From Pelagicoccus sp. SDUM812002 (GTDB taxonomy: Bacteria; Verrucomicrobiota; Verrucomicrobiia; Opitutales; Opitutaceae), in contig NZ_JARXHX010000001.1 in assembly GCF_031127835.1 (NCBI RefSeq), positions 558,001-622,000 of the forward strand: DNA of 64,000 nt, given 5' to 3'. Position 1 is the stretch's first letter, and every line of letters begins with the position of its first letter. The position numbers were made by a program, and so were the translations under genes. Positions 1 to 9,175 of the stretch are shown piece after piece. The notes under the pieces were generated by a model. The model ran no database searches, was not told the origin of the DNA, and worked only from the letters and a program-made list of their open reading frames with translations.

Positions 1-990
1 CTCTCCGAAACTTATACTGGCGACACCATTCGCATGCCGGTTCGCGTCATTCGTGCGAAGAAACCCGGGCCACGGGTCTTCGTCACTGCTGCAATCCACG
101 GAGACGAGATCAACGGCACCGGAATCATCCACGACTTCCTGTTCGGCGAAGCTTGCGAGATCAAATGCGGCACCCTCATCCTAGTTCCCGTCGTCAACGT
201 ACTTGGCTTCGAAAACAACCAACGCTACCTGCCCGACCGCCGCGATTTGAACCGCTGTTTTCCAGGTTCCCAAAATGGCAGCATGGCCGGTCGCATCGCT
301 TATAAGCTGATGAACGAAGTCGCCAAGAAATGCGACTTCGGCATCGACCTGCACTCAGCAGCTTTCCAACGGACGAACTATCCGAACGTGCGCGCTGATC
401 TCACGAACCCCGCCATTCGCAAACTCGCGTCCGCCTTCGGATGCGCCCTCGTCATCGATGGCAAGGGGCCCCTTGGATCTTTCCGCCGTGAATGCGCCCG
501 AGCCGGCGTTCCTACCATCATTCTCGAAGCGGGGGAACCTTGGAAGATCGAACCAAGCGTCTTACAGATCGGGGTACAAGGGATCCGCAACGTCCTCATC
601 CACCTCGGCATGCAAGACGGTAAATCCTCGCCGCCACCCTTCTTGGCAACCATCCGAAAAACCCAATGGGTAAGGGCCACAGTTGGCGGAATTCTTAAAT
701 TCCACATAGCCCCGGGGGAGTTCGTCCGCGAAGGCCAAGCGATCGCCACTAACTACTCCATCCTTGGAGAAGAGCAAAACATCATTACCAGCCCGACTCA
801 TGGCATTACGATCGGTATGGCAACTATGCCTGCCGTTAAACCGGGCGAGCCCGTCTGCCACATCGCCAAACTGTCCGAAAGCCAGATCAAGCGATACGAG
901 CGCAACCTCAACAAGGACAAAAGCGACCCCTACAAACAGGCCCAGTCGGACTTGGCAACCAATATGGACGTCGTCTTAGTCTCCGATTAG
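1..990 (+). CDS. Succinylglutamate desuccinylase/aspartoacylase-family hydrolase (5' end outside window)
   Basis: Zinc-dependent amide hydrolase of the AstE/AspA family, which removes an acyl group from an N-acyl amino acid. The reading frame is open to base 1, so the true start lies upstream; the ATG at 34 is internal. Counting from that Met, the zinc ligands are H22 and E25 in IHGDEINGTG and H107 in FGIDLHSA, the substrate-binding stretch DRRDLNRCFPG lies at 68-78, and the catalytic Glu is E165 in ILEAGEP. The C-terminal part (about 210-290) looks like the beta-barrel domain of the family. The gene is 22 bases upstream of PPK2 and leads a set of peptide-ligase genes, so its substrate is more likely the product of those ligases than succinylglutamate. 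The family is well supported; the substrate is unknown. Confidence 0.85.
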   Translation, partial: LSETYTGDTIRMPVRVIRAKKPGPRVFVTAAIHGDEINGTGIIHDFLFGEACEIKCGTLILVPVVNVLGFENNQRYLPDRRDLNRCFPGSQNGSMAGRIAYKLMNEVAKKCDFGIDLHSAAFQRTNYPNVRADLTNPAIRKLASAFGCALVIDGKGPLGSFRRECARAGVPTIILEAGEPWKIEPSVLQIGVQGIRNVLIHLGMQDGKSSPPPFLATIRKTQWVRATVGGILKFHIAPGEFVREGQAIATNYSILGEEQNIITSPTHGITIGMATMPAVKPGEPVCHIAKLSESQIKRYERNLNKDKSDPYKQAQSDLATNMDVVLVSD

Positions 991-1012
991 TAGACCGCAA
1001 ACCGAAGTGCCA

Positions 1013-1813
1013 ATGAGCACAGAACTAACCGAAGAATACCTGACGGAGTTTCGAAACCTCCAGCGGGAGCTCGTACTGCTACAACAATCGATCCAAAGCG
1101 AAGGCCGGCGACTTCTCGTCATCTTCGAGGGTCGGGATACTGCCGGAAAAGGAGGAGCTATCCGCCGCTTTTCCGAGCACCTAAATCCACGCTTCCTGAA
1201 AGTCATCGCCCTCACGAAGCCCACCGAAATCGAGAGCAAGCAATGGTTTTTCCAACGCTACCTGCGCGACCTTCCCAACCCAGGTGAAATCGTATTCTTT
1301 GACCGAAGCTGGTACAACCGGGCCGTGGTCGAGCCGGTCATGGAATTTTGCACTTCTCATCAATACGAGAGTTTCATGAATCAAGTGCCTACCGTCGAAA
1401 ACATGCTTATCGATGACGGCATCCAGATCATAAAACTATGGTTCTCTATAAATCGCACGGCTCAGAGCGAACGTATTAACAGACGCAGTTCCGATATCCT
1501 ATACCAATGGAAGCTCAGCACCATCGACGCTCTCGCCCAAGAGAAATGGGACGACTTCACCTATTTTAAGGAGCGGATGTTCGAACGTACCCATACCGAG
1601 AAATCTCCTTGGATCATCGTGGACGGGAACGACAAAGCGACCGCTCGCATGGAGTCTATCCGCTATGTTCTTTCCCAGTGCCAGTACCGCCGAAAGGGCG
1701 AACTCGGCGTCCCCCTTTCCCCTCACACCGGAATCGTCTCTCGCTACCAAGCGAAAGACGCACATTCAAACCAAACGAACCGGGTCTCCCCTCAACGGAA
1801 ACCTAAGAAATGA
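1013..1813 (+). CDS. ppk2: Polyphosphate kinase 2 family protein (PPK2)
   Basis: PPK2 enzymes transfer phosphate between polyphosphate and nucleotides, mostly making NTP or NDP from polyphosphate. The P-loop EGRDTAGKGG, the FFDRSWYNR motif and the later QWKLS and FERT elements are typical of the one-domain PPK2 form, and the length of about 266 residues fits. The ATG at 1013 is taken as start; a GTG at 1007 is also in frame. The stop overlaps the next ATG as ATGA at 1810-1813, so it is translationally coupled to the C39-like gene. Within a cluster of two ATP-using ligases it may regenerate ATP from polyphosphate, which is inference. The subclass and preferred nucleotide cannot be told from sequence alone. 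Confidence 0.9.
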   Translation: MSTELTEEYLTEFRNLQRELVLLQQSIQSEGRRLLVIFEGRDTAGKGGAIRRFSEHLNPRFLKVIALTKPTEIESKQWFFQRYLRDLPNPGEIVFFDRSWYNRAVVEPVMEFCTSHQYESFMNQVPTVENMLIDDGIQIIKLWFSINRTAQSERINRRSSDILYQWKLSTIDALAQEKWDDFTYFKERMFERTHTEKSPWIIVDGNDKATARMESIRYVLSQCQYRRKGELGVPLSPHTGIVSRYQAKDAHSNQTNRVSPQRKPKK

Positions 1814-2517
1814 AAACGAACCCTTCGCGCCGTGAGCTGAAAATGCAGGTGCAGCCTACTGAAACAAGTTGCGGACCCACATGTCTACAAGCTGTGTATC
1901 AACATTTCGAGGACGATTACCCTCTCGACCATATAATCTCTGACATACCAGAGAATCCCGACGGCGGCACCTATTCCGTGATGCTGGCTAACCACGCCCT
2001 CAAACGAGGATACCAGGCGACGATTTATAGTTATAATCTCCGCGTTTTCGATCCGACATGGGCAAACCTACAAGCAATCGAAATTGCACCCAAGCTCGCG
2101 ATCCGACGTGAGCACAGCACAAGCAAACGCGCTAGGGCCAATCTTTCCGCCTACATCGAATTCCTCGAAAAAGGGGGAATGATCCGCTTCGACGAACTCG
2201 ACTCCGCATTGCTGGCTATGCTTTTGGCGGCCGGAAATCCTGTCATAGCTGGGCTTAATTCGACCCACCTCTACCGAAGTTCCCGTTTGAAGAAGAACGG
2301 GAGAGACGATGACGTTAATGGCGACGTCGAAGGTCACTTCGTAACGCTTTTTGAATACGACCACGCTAATAAGCAAATCCTAGTCGCAGACCCTTACTAC
2401 AAGAACCCGATCTCCGATTCTCTGATCTACGCTATTGATCCTCAGCGACTCATAAACTCTGTCATGCTCGGCATCGTTACTTACGATGCGAACCTACTTC
2501 TTATTGAAAAAAAGTGA
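1810..2517 (+). CDS. C39-like papain-fold peptidase domain protein
   Basis: Cysteine-peptidase-like protein of the C39 type. The N-terminal TETSCGPTC motif carries the expected nucleophile C21; the His is probably H176 in VEGHFVTL and the Asp D194 in VADPYY, giving a complete potential triad over 235 residues. There is no signal peptide and no ABC-transporter domain, so it is a stand-alone cytoplasmic enzyme, unlike bacteriocin-processing C39 transporters. It overlaps PPK2 by four bases (ATGA) and the next ligase gene by four bases (GTGA). In related clusters of other bacteria the C39 protein sits immediately before the RimK-like ligase. It could cleave or trim the peptide formed by the neighbouring ligases; this role is inferred only. 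Confidence 0.75.
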   Translation: MKTNPSRRELKMQVQPTETSCGPTCLQAVYQHFEDDYPLDHIISDIPENPDGGTYSVMLANHALKRGYQATIYSYNLRVFDPTWANLQAIEIAPKLAIRREHSTSKRARANLSAYIEFLEKGGMIRFDELDSALLAMLLAAGNPVIAGLNSTHLYRSSRLKKNGRDDDVNGDVEGHFVTLFEYDHANKQILVADPYYKNPISDSLIYAIDPQRLINSVMLGIVTYDANLLLIEKK

Positions 2518-3992
2518 AAATGAATTCACAAGAATCTACCTTTCGAATCGTAGTCGACTCACTCTCGAAGATACCTCAGCGCTTCCAAGAACTGCCTCTC
2601 ATAACGTCCAGCGAGTATCTTTCCTCCGAATACGCCGACAAGAAGCGAATCAAAGTAATAAACCTTTGCTCACACAAGAAGGCTCTTTCAACGAGCTACT
2701 ACGTCTCGCTCCTCGCGGAAGCAAGGAACCACCGCTGTATCCCTGAAGCCAAGACACTCCATCAAATCGAAAGCAAGCTCCTCATGAGAGATGCGATCCG
2801 CGAGCACGATGAGCTCATTCAAAACTCGTTTAAGCGTCTCGCTGCACAACAATTTACGCTCAGCGTCTACTTCGGAAAGAACCTCGCAAAGACTTACGAC
2901 AAGCTGGCCAAACGTCTATACGCACTCTTTCCCTGCCCCCTCGCGCAGTACCACTTTACGAAAAAGGAAGGTGGTTGGCGCCTCAAGGACGTGGATAAAC
3001 TGGGCCTTCACCAAGTTCCTGAAGACCACCACGACTTCATCGAATCCGAACTCAACTCCCTATTCCACAAACGCTGGAGACGCGATCACACCAACAAAAG
3101 TTATCGCTACGAAATCGCCATCCTCGCCAACGAACAAGAAGCGAACGCTCCCTCCGACAAAGCTGCCTTGGAGAACTTCTGCAAAGCCGCAAACCAGCTC
3201 GACATGCGAGCGGAGATTCTGTCACCACGCGACCTGCCGAGACTGATGGAGTTCGACGCTCTTTTCATTCGCGAGACGACTCGCTTGGACAACCACACCA
3301 TGCGATTCGCCCTCAAAGCAGAGCGTTCCGGCATGGTCGTCATCGACGATCCCGAATCGATACGCCGCTGCTGCAACAAAGTCTATCTGGCTGAACTCCT
3401 ACGTGCCCAAAATGTACCTACTCCAACTTCGACACTCATTACTCGTCGAAACGTCACGGACCTCGCCGCCAAATTCGATTTTCCGCTTGTTGTCAAAATC
3501 CCAGATGGCTCCTTTTCGATCGGCGTCCACAAGGTCAAGTCTTCCGCCGAGTTCCTCACGCTTTGCAAGGACCTGCTGAGTACTTCTAGCATTCTTATAG
3601 CCCAAGAATTCGTGCCTACGGAATTCGATTGGCGAATAGGAATCATAGATGGAATGCCTCTTTACGCCTGCCGCTACTATATGAGCAAGGGGCACTGGCA
3701 AATATACAACCATGCGGTCAAGGGAGCCGACTCGACGGGCGACAGCACAGGTGTACCCATTTCTCAAGTACCGGCTGTTGTTTTGGATACCGCTCTCAAA
3801 GCGTCCAGCTTGATCGGAAACGGATTCTACGGAGTCGACCTCAAGCAGAATGGCGACACGGCTCTCGTAATCGAAGTTAACGACAATCCAAGCATAGACG
3901 ACGGAGTAGAGGACGAACTGATCGGCGACGAGCTTTACCTCGCCGTCATGAACACTTTCCTAAAGCGCCTCGAGTCCAAACACGTACGTTAA
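2514..3992 (+). CDS. RimK-family ATP-grasp amino-acid ligase with N-terminal RLAN domain
   Basis: ATP-grasp ligases of the RimK type join an amino acid, often glutamate, to a carboxyl acceptor through an acyl-phosphate. Residues about 1-200 resemble the RLAN domain (KVINLC, YYVSLLAEARNHR), found N-terminal to a subset of RimK-like ligases. The ATP-grasp half starts near residue 285 with an NKVYLAELL helix, then the nucleotide-binding FPLVVKIPDGSFSIGV, EFDWRIGIIDG and the metal-binding VIEVNDNPSID near the C terminus. The start is GTG at 2514, giving a GTGA overlap with the C39-like gene; an ATG two codons later is equally possible. The product and acceptor are unknown. It is the core enzyme of the cluster. 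Confidence 0.85.
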   Translation: MKMNSQESTFRIVVDSLSKIPQRFQELPLITSSEYLSSEYADKKRIKVINLCSHKKALSTSYYVSLLAEARNHRCIPEAKTLHQIESKLLMRDAIREHDELIQNSFKRLAAQQFTLSVYFGKNLAKTYDKLAKRLYALFPCPLAQYHFTKKEGGWRLKDVDKLGLHQVPEDHHDFIESELNSLFHKRWRRDHTNKSYRYEIAILANEQEANAPSDKAALENFCKAANQLDMRAEILSPRDLPRLMEFDALFIRETTRLDNHTMRFALKAERSGMVVIDDPESIRRCCNKVYLAELLRAQNVPTPTSTLITRRNVTDLAAKFDFPLVVKIPDGSFSIGVHKVKSSAEFLTLCKDLLSTSSILIAQEFVPTEFDWRIGIIDGMPLYACRYYMSKGHWQIYNHAVKGADSTGDSTGVPISQVPAVVLDTALKASSLIGNGFYGVDLKQNGDTALVIEVNDNPSIDDGVEDELIGDELYLAVMNTFLKRLESKHVR

Positions 3993-4019
3993 TAACCTCT
4001 ACCTAAAGACACTTTCTCA

Positions 4020-5258
4020 ATGTCAAAAAAAGCTCTCTCACTTTTCGAAGCCTTCGGTATCGAACTTGAATACATGATAGTTGATCGCGAAACGCTGCGA
4101 CCTCGACCTATCGCTGAATCGATCCTTCTAGATGAAGAAGGAAACACGACCCAAGAAATATCGCTCGGAGCAATCGACGTTTCCAACGAGCTCGCGACTC
4201 ACGTATTGGAGTTCAAGACCGCTAAGCCGACCGCAGATCTGGAACAACTGGAAGCAGACTTTCACGCGGCGATCACCGAGATGAACGATCGCCTCGCCGC
4301 CCATAACGCCATGCTCGCTCCGGGAGGAATTCACCCCTTCATGGACCCGAGCGTAGAAGGCAAAACCTGGAGCCAAGGAGACCGCACCATCTACGACGCA
4401 TACGACCGCATTTTCGGCTGTAGCAGTCACGGTTGGTTTAACCTGCAGAGCTGCCACATCAACCTCCCCTTCGCAAACGAGGAAGAGTTCGCACGCCTCC
4501 ATGCTGCAATCATCTTAGTACTTCCTTACCTACCCGCCTTATCTGCAAGCAGTCCCATAATCGAAGGCGAATATCGTGGATTTTTGGATACGCGAATCGA
4601 CGTTTACAAAAACAATCAAGCAAAGATCCCAGAGATCGCGGGGAGCATTATACCAGAACCGATTTTCACTTTTGCAGACTACCAAAGTGAAATTCTCCAG
4701 AAAACCTATAAGGCAATAGCTCCCCACGATTCAGATGGAATCCTGCAGCACGAATGGCTCAATTCTCGCGGAGCGATCGCTCGATTTGATCGAAATGCCA
4801 TTGAAATCCGTCTTTTGGATACGCAGGAAAACCCGAGTCAGGACATTGGAATCTGCTCCTTGATCATTGCCCTGCTCGAAAGCCTCTGCGCATTGGACAT
4901 CGCCACGCTCAAGGAGTTCGCTTCTCGATACACTCCCCAGCAAAGAAAGGAACAGCTCATGGCGATTGCAAGGGACGGATACGAAGCTGACCTAGAGTTA
5001 AGAGACCTCGCCGAATTGTTCGACCTCAAAGCCAATGAAACTTCCGTCGGCGAACTTTGGGCTAAAATAGTCAATATCCTAAAGTCCCATCCACGTGTGT
5101 CCAAGCGTACCGAAGCCCTTGGCTACATTCTCCAAGAGGGAAACCTCGCCGAGCGAATATTAGCCCGCGTGGGCAAAAAGCCTAGTCAATCCGACCTTCG
5201 CGACACCATGGAGCAACTCAGCGAATGCCTCGCCAACTCCCAGGCTTTCACTAACTAA
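4020..5258 (+). CDS. GCS2-family carboxylate-amine ligase (glutamate-cysteine ligase type 2-like)
   Basis: Member of the GCS2 family in the glutamine-synthetase-like fold, ATP-dependent enzymes that form a gamma-glutamyl or related amide bond. The N-terminal GIELEYMIVD supplies the acidic metal ligands, HINLPF lies in the middle, and a conserved ARFDRNAIEIRLLDTQE stretch comes before the helical C-terminal third. At 412 residues it is close to the family norm. It follows the RimK-like ligase by 27 bases and precedes the N-formylglutamate amidohydrolase-like gene by 10. Two amide-forming ligases of different folds in one operon suggest a short peptide or amide-linked conjugate. True glutathione synthesis is possible but not favoured, as the neighbours are not glutathione genes. 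Confidence 0.85.
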   Translation: MSKKALSLFEAFGIELEYMIVDRETLRPRPIAESILLDEEGNTTQEISLGAIDVSNELATHVLEFKTAKPTADLEQLEADFHAAITEMNDRLAAHNAMLAPGGIHPFMDPSVEGKTWSQGDRTIYDAYDRIFGCSSHGWFNLQSCHINLPFANEEEFARLHAAIILVLPYLPALSASSPIIEGEYRGFLDTRIDVYKNNQAKIPEIAGSIIPEPIFTFADYQSEILQKTYKAIAPHDSDGILQHEWLNSRGAIARFDRNAIEIRLLDTQENPSQDIGICSLIIALLESLCALDIATLKEFASRYTPQQRKEQLMAIARDGYEADLELRDLAELFDLKANETSVGELWAKIVNILKSHPRVSKRTEALGYILQEGNLAERILARVGKKPSQSDLRDTMEQLSECLANSQAFTN

Positions 5259-5268
5259 GGAAAAATGG

Positions 5269-5967
5269 ATGAGCTCATCCTACAAATTCATCGTCACTGC
5301 GGAACACGCATCCGCGCAGATTCCGAACAACCTCAAGCTCGCCCTTCAGGAATACGCATCGAATTGTGAGACGCATCAGGTTTACGACCCAGGAACCAAA
5401 TCAATCGCTGAGGAAATCGCTCAAAGGCTTAATTGCCCGCTAGTGCTCGGAGCGTACACGCGTCTAGCTGTAGACCTCAACCGCTCAATCGGAAACCCAA
5501 GCCAATTTAGTCCGATCGTTAGCGACCTATGCGAATCTGAAAAGGCGCGGTTGCTCACGGAAATATTCATTCCTTTCCGCGAAGAGTCACGTCGCAGTAT
5601 AGAAGGAGCCCTTCACGAGGACTGTACACTGGTCCACCTGTCCATCCACTCGTTCACGAAAGTCTTCCAAGGAGTGAAAAGGGAGGTCGACCTAGGAATT
5701 CTCTTTGACGACCAACGCCCCGCGGAAGCGGCTTTTTGCAAGAAACTTTCCAAGCTCCTGAAGATTGTATATCCAGAGCTATGCATTCGCTTTAACGAGC
5801 CATACAATGGCAAGGAAGACGGCCACACCACCGCTTTGCGTAAGCGGTACCCGGAAAACAGATACATCGGAATCGAAATCGAATTCAGTCAAGACCTCGA
5901 CCTTGAACTAGATGCCGAATCCTACGCGACGATCCTCTCGAAGGCACTCAAAGGCGTAATTCGTTGA
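5269..5967 (+). CDS. N-formylglutamate amidohydrolase-family protein
   Basis: Zinc-dependent amidohydrolase family whose founding member deformylates N-formylglutamate in histidine degradation. Visible motifs are VTAEHAS (metal-binding E12/H13), RLAVDLNRS, HLSIHSF, NEPYNG and GIEIEFSQ, all in family order over 232 residues. The ATG at 5269 is preceded by TAAGGA at a good distance. No histidine-degradation gene is nearby; it ends an operon of amidoligases, C39-like peptidase and an aspartoacylase-like hydrolase. A role in removing a blocking group or recycling the ligase product is therefore more likely than hut catabolism, which is inference. Its 3' end overlaps the convergent glycosidase gene by 20 bases. 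Confidence 0.85.
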   Translation: MSSSYKFIVTAEHASAQIPNNLKLALQEYASNCETHQVYDPGTKSIAEEIAQRLNCPLVLGAYTRLAVDLNRSIGNPSQFSPIVSDLCESEKARLLTEIFIPFREESRRSIEGALHEDCTLVHLSIHSFTKVFQGVKREVDLGILFDDQRPAEAAFCKKLSKLLKIVYPELCIRFNEPYNGKEDGHTTALRKRYPENRYIGIEIEFSQDLDLELDAESYATILSKALKGVIR

Positions 5968-8350
5968 CACCTTCATTCAACGGAAAGCTCTGCCCTTTCC
6001 AAACGAAATCTCCAGTCACTGAATTAGGTAGCTCAATCCTCACGACCCATAAGCCATTCACCTCACGATAGGATACCGACAAGGTTCCTAGTGGGTGCGG
6101 GATAGAACCACTGGCTTCCTTCAATTCTCCTAAATGCGGTTCTACGCGAACTTTCTTCCACCCGGGCGCCACGCTGTCTATCCCAAGCAGGATCCGAAAG
6201 AGCTCAATATTCGGGCTAGATCCCCAAGCATGGCAATCGGAACGGCTAGTCGCGACTTCTGACTTTTCCGCCCAAGTAGTAAGCCCCATGTCTATATTTT
6301 CGCGCCATTTGTCCAACCAACTCAAGTAGTCGTCTCCGTAACCCGCACGCTTCAACGCGAGGTGGAGGTAGTACTTGAAGTAGATCGAAGCTTCGGACAT
6401 ATCCGCTCCCTCTAACAAGACTGGAGCCAAAGCCCGCGATTCCTCCGAGCTCAATATGCCAGTCAGTATCGCGAGGGAATTCGCATGCTGCGACAGTTTC
6501 GAGCGATCCTTCGTATCGAAAACGAGGTTACGGGACGCGTCGTAGTAATTCTCCCGAATTGCCTGTCCTAGCCGCGTTGCCTCTCCCGCGTATTGGCCAG
6601 CTCTGGCTGCTGAGCCGAGCTTTTCCTCCATTTCCGAAGCGAGTTGAAAAGCCCAAAGGAGAGTAAGATCAAGGATCGCCGACTCACCCTCGCTTCCGAT
6701 CGGCGCTTCGCCAGAATCCCATGAGTCCGTTCCTTCCACCCAATCGGTGAAGGTCCAGTACGGAACATCCGTCAAGCGTCCATCGGCACCCTGATGGTCG
6801 GAGAAGAATTTGAGGACGGAGCGCACCCCATCCAACTTCTCTCGAACAAAGTCCTCGTCCGAACCGTACATCCAGTAGTCGTGAAGCATTCCGATATACC
6901 AGAGCGAAAAGGTCGAAATGATTTGAGGCGTGCGGCTCGGGTGCCGACTCATGGTTATCCCTTCTGCTATCCTCGATTGGTCCATCAGGTTCAGAGCGTT
7001 CTTCACCAGTCGATCATCTCCAGAATTATACAACGACACCAGTGCCTGGATACGAGTATCCCCGATATATTGAAGTTGCTCGTAATAGGGGCAGTCCATG
7101 TAGATCTCAACCGCGCAGAGTCGAGCGGTACGCCAACCGATTTCCAATATTTGAGCGAGCTGTTGCCCACCCGCTTCGAAAGTCGACTTCAACTCAAAGG
7201 GGTATCCTACGAAAACGCTTCGAATGTCGTCGAGAATGAGTGCTTCGTCAGCCGTTTCTATTTCGAGCTGCACATACCGGAAAGTTCTCCAGCTGAGCGG
7301 CTCAAACAATTGACCGGTCTCCCCACTTGAGATAATGCGATCCTTTCTGCCAGCAATTGTTTTTCCTTCGATCACATTCCGATTACCCTTCAAAGGCGGA
7401 TCGTCTTCTGGGATCTCTTCGAAAAGAGATTCGGCATAAACAAGTTCGATTCTCGCATTTCTACCTTCACTGAATTCAAGGATTGGATACGCATTGGTTA
7501 ACACTCCATTATCCAACAGAATACGCACTTTCGATTCTGGCTCAACACGAAGAGCTTTCTCTCCGTCAAGCCATGCTTTGTCTGCGCTGATACCCTCGGC
7601 TTTACGAAACGAATCAAAACGTTGCGTCTTCATTTCAAGCGGCGGAATGACTCTCGGTACCAGATTCCACTCCGATCCCGCACGAGCTCCTTTGGGCTTT
7701 CCTCCGACAGGCCAACCTACGGGTAATTCCACAGCGAACGGCCAGTCCGAATCATCGAAATCTCCGAATTCCCAGCCACTCACATAGGTTCGGAAATCCC
7801 GCTGCTCACCGGGACCCGAAACATAATAAGCATCATGACCTATTCCCTTCACTGCTCCAAAAGCTGTGGAGCGTATCGCCTTCCAAGAGACATTGGTATT
7901 CAAGACGCTTTCCGCCTCGCTGTCTCCTTGCAGTATGAACCCGGTCCGAAACGATATTTGGTATTGCGGCCTCCCTTCTCCTTCGTTCCAGACAAGAGAT
8001 GCGATCTGGTTAGTTCCATTTTCCAAATACGGCGCCAAATCGACCGATTCGAAATTCCAATGGAAAAGGTCTCCAGCAGCTGGCCCCTGCGACACTTGCT
8101 CACCGTTGACGTACAGCTTGTACCTGCAATCTGCAGACACATGCACTAGGAATGTTTCGGGAACATCGCTCAATTCGAAGGACTTACGGTAGTGATATAC
8201 GCCGTAGTCCAAATTGGAGCGATCAGCTGCGCCAATCCACCTTGCAGGCCAAACGTTCTTGAGGAGCTCCGGATTAATCGAGGCTCCTGCTGTCGCGACA
8301 CAAATCGTCAATATTAGGTAAGCTAAGAAAGCTGAAAACTTACGATTCAT
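5948..8350 (-). CDS. Secreted alpha-L-rhamnosidase-like (GH78-type) glycoside hydrolase
   Basis: Predicted exported glycosidase of 800 residues. A signal peptide occupies about 1-23 (basic MNRK, hydrophobic core, ATAGA cleavage region). Residues 30-370 form beta-rich domains with a carbohydrate-binding-like YRKSFELSD and YKLYVNGEQVSQGP pattern typical of the GH78 N-terminal modules. The (alpha/alpha)6 catalytic domain follows at about 390-700, with YMDCPYYEQLQYIGDTR, the GH78 position of the general acid, and FTDWVEGTDSW. A C-terminal beta domain ends the protein. The likely role is release of rhamnose from plant or algal polysaccharide. The DCPYYEQ motif differs slightly from the common DCPxRxE form, so specificity could differ. 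It overlaps the upstream channel gene by 11 bases, suggesting coupling. Confidence 0.75.
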   Translation of the reverse strand: MNRKFSAFLAYLILTICVATAGASINPELLKNVWPARWIGAADRSNLDYGVYHYRKSFELSDVPETFLVHVSADCRYKLYVNGEQVSQGPAAGDLFHWNFESVDLAPYLENGTNQIASLVWNEGEGRPQYQISFRTGFILQGDSEAESVLNTNVSWKAIRSTAFGAVKGIGHDAYYVSGPGEQRDFRTYVSGWEFGDFDDSDWPFAVELPVGWPVGGKPKGARAGSEWNLVPRVIPPLEMKTQRFDSFRKAEGISADKAWLDGEKALRVEPESKVRILLDNGVLTNAYPILEFSEGRNARIELVYAESLFEEIPEDDPPLKGNRNVIEGKTIAGRKDRIISSGETGQLFEPLSWRTFRYVQLEIETADEALILDDIRSVFVGYPFELKSTFEAGGQQLAQILEIGWRTARLCAVEIYMDCPYYEQLQYIGDTRIQALVSLYNSGDDRLVKNALNLMDQSRIAEGITMSRHPSRTPQIISTFSLWYIGMLHDYWMYGSDEDFVREKLDGVRSVLKFFSDHQGADGRLTDVPYWTFTDWVEGTDSWDSGEAPIGSEGESAILDLTLLWAFQLASEMEEKLGSAARAGQYAGEATRLGQAIRENYYDASRNLVFDTKDRSKLSQHANSLAILTGILSSEESRALAPVLLEGADMSEASIYFKYYLHLALKRAGYGDDYLSWLDKWRENIDMGLTTWAEKSEVATSRSDCHAWGSSPNIELFRILLGIDSVAPGWKKVRVEPHLGELKEASGSIPHPLGTLSVSYREVNGLWVVRIELPNSVTGDFVWKGQSFPLNEGVNELRL

Positions 8351-9089
8351 CAGCTGCTTCCTTGTTCGACCTAACAGCCTTTATTCTGCTTCCGAAATAC
8401 CTACCACTTACCATCATGGTGATCGGAATTAGGAAATAGGCGAAACCAGCCATGACTCCAAGCTGAGTCGGCAGAAAAAGTGCCCATAAAGTTGATACTA
8501 GTCCAATTATACTTTGTGAAAGCCATGCAGCGATCCCACTCTTTGTCTGGAGAATTTCCTCTCCGTCGAGCATCAGCTCTTCGGAGGACCGCAAGGCACG
8601 ATAGAACAGCAGGGCAAGGATTCCGGTCAGGACACAAAACCCTATGCCGTATATAGCTAGGAGAGACTGCACATCCCAAGCGCTGGTCGCAGCGAAATCC
8701 GCTGGCATCCATCCCCCGCTCGCCCAAGACAGAAAAGTCGAAAACATGAGTCTAAGGGGGAAAACGTAGACGAGAATAGTGAAGATCATTCCCAGGGTGA
8801 GCCCGGTGGTCCAGCCATCCTCTAAACCGTATCGGCGACTCCATCCACGGTGCGCTAGCCAAAACAATGCAATTTGGGCAAAGCTCAGCGCGAACGCAGG
8901 TACTCGCTTCAAAGCCTCGATCAGCTCACCTAAGTCTCCGGGTATGCTTCCGACGGAAACCACGAGCGTAGTCAGCGCGAATGCAAAAGCAGCATCGGAA
9001 AAAACTTCGAGTCGCGTCATGGCTTCGCCGCGCATGCGAAATCCATTTCGTTGCGGTACGGTGGATAGACTTTCTTTTGTCCAAGACAT
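8340..9089 (-). CDS. TMEM175/DUF1211-family membrane protein
   Basis: Multi-pass membrane protein of the TMEM175 family, whose bacterial members form potassium-selective channels. The signature RLEVFSDAAFAFA (R26, F30, S31, D32) opens the first membrane helix, as in family proteins; five further hydrophobic segments follow (about 55-75, 90-110, 140-165, 188-205 and 215-235), matching the six-helix plan. The ATG at 9089 is used; an internal ATG at residue 24 lies just before the signature and is a plausible alternative. It lies directly upstream of the rhamnosidase with an 11-base overlap, a functional link I cannot explain. Ion selectivity is not predictable here. Confidence 0.7.
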   Translation of the reverse strand: MSWTKESLSTVPQRNGFRMRGEAMTRLEVFSDAAFAFALTTLVVSVGSIPGDLGELIEALKRVPAFALSFAQIALFWLAHRGWSRRYGLEDGWTTGLTLGMIFTILVYVFPLRLMFSTFLSWASGGWMPADFAATSAWDVQSLLAIYGIGFCVLTGILALLFYRALRSSEELMLDGEEILQTKSGIAAWLSQSIIGLVSTLWALFLPTQLGVMAGFAYFLIPITMMVSGRYFGSRIKAVRSNKEAADES

Positions 9090-9175
9090 AATACAGGAGG
9101 CTCGATCAAAACTAAAACTCTAGCACCGCTATCAGCAATCGCGTATTAGGCTTTTATCGTCAGTTCGGCGGCTTT

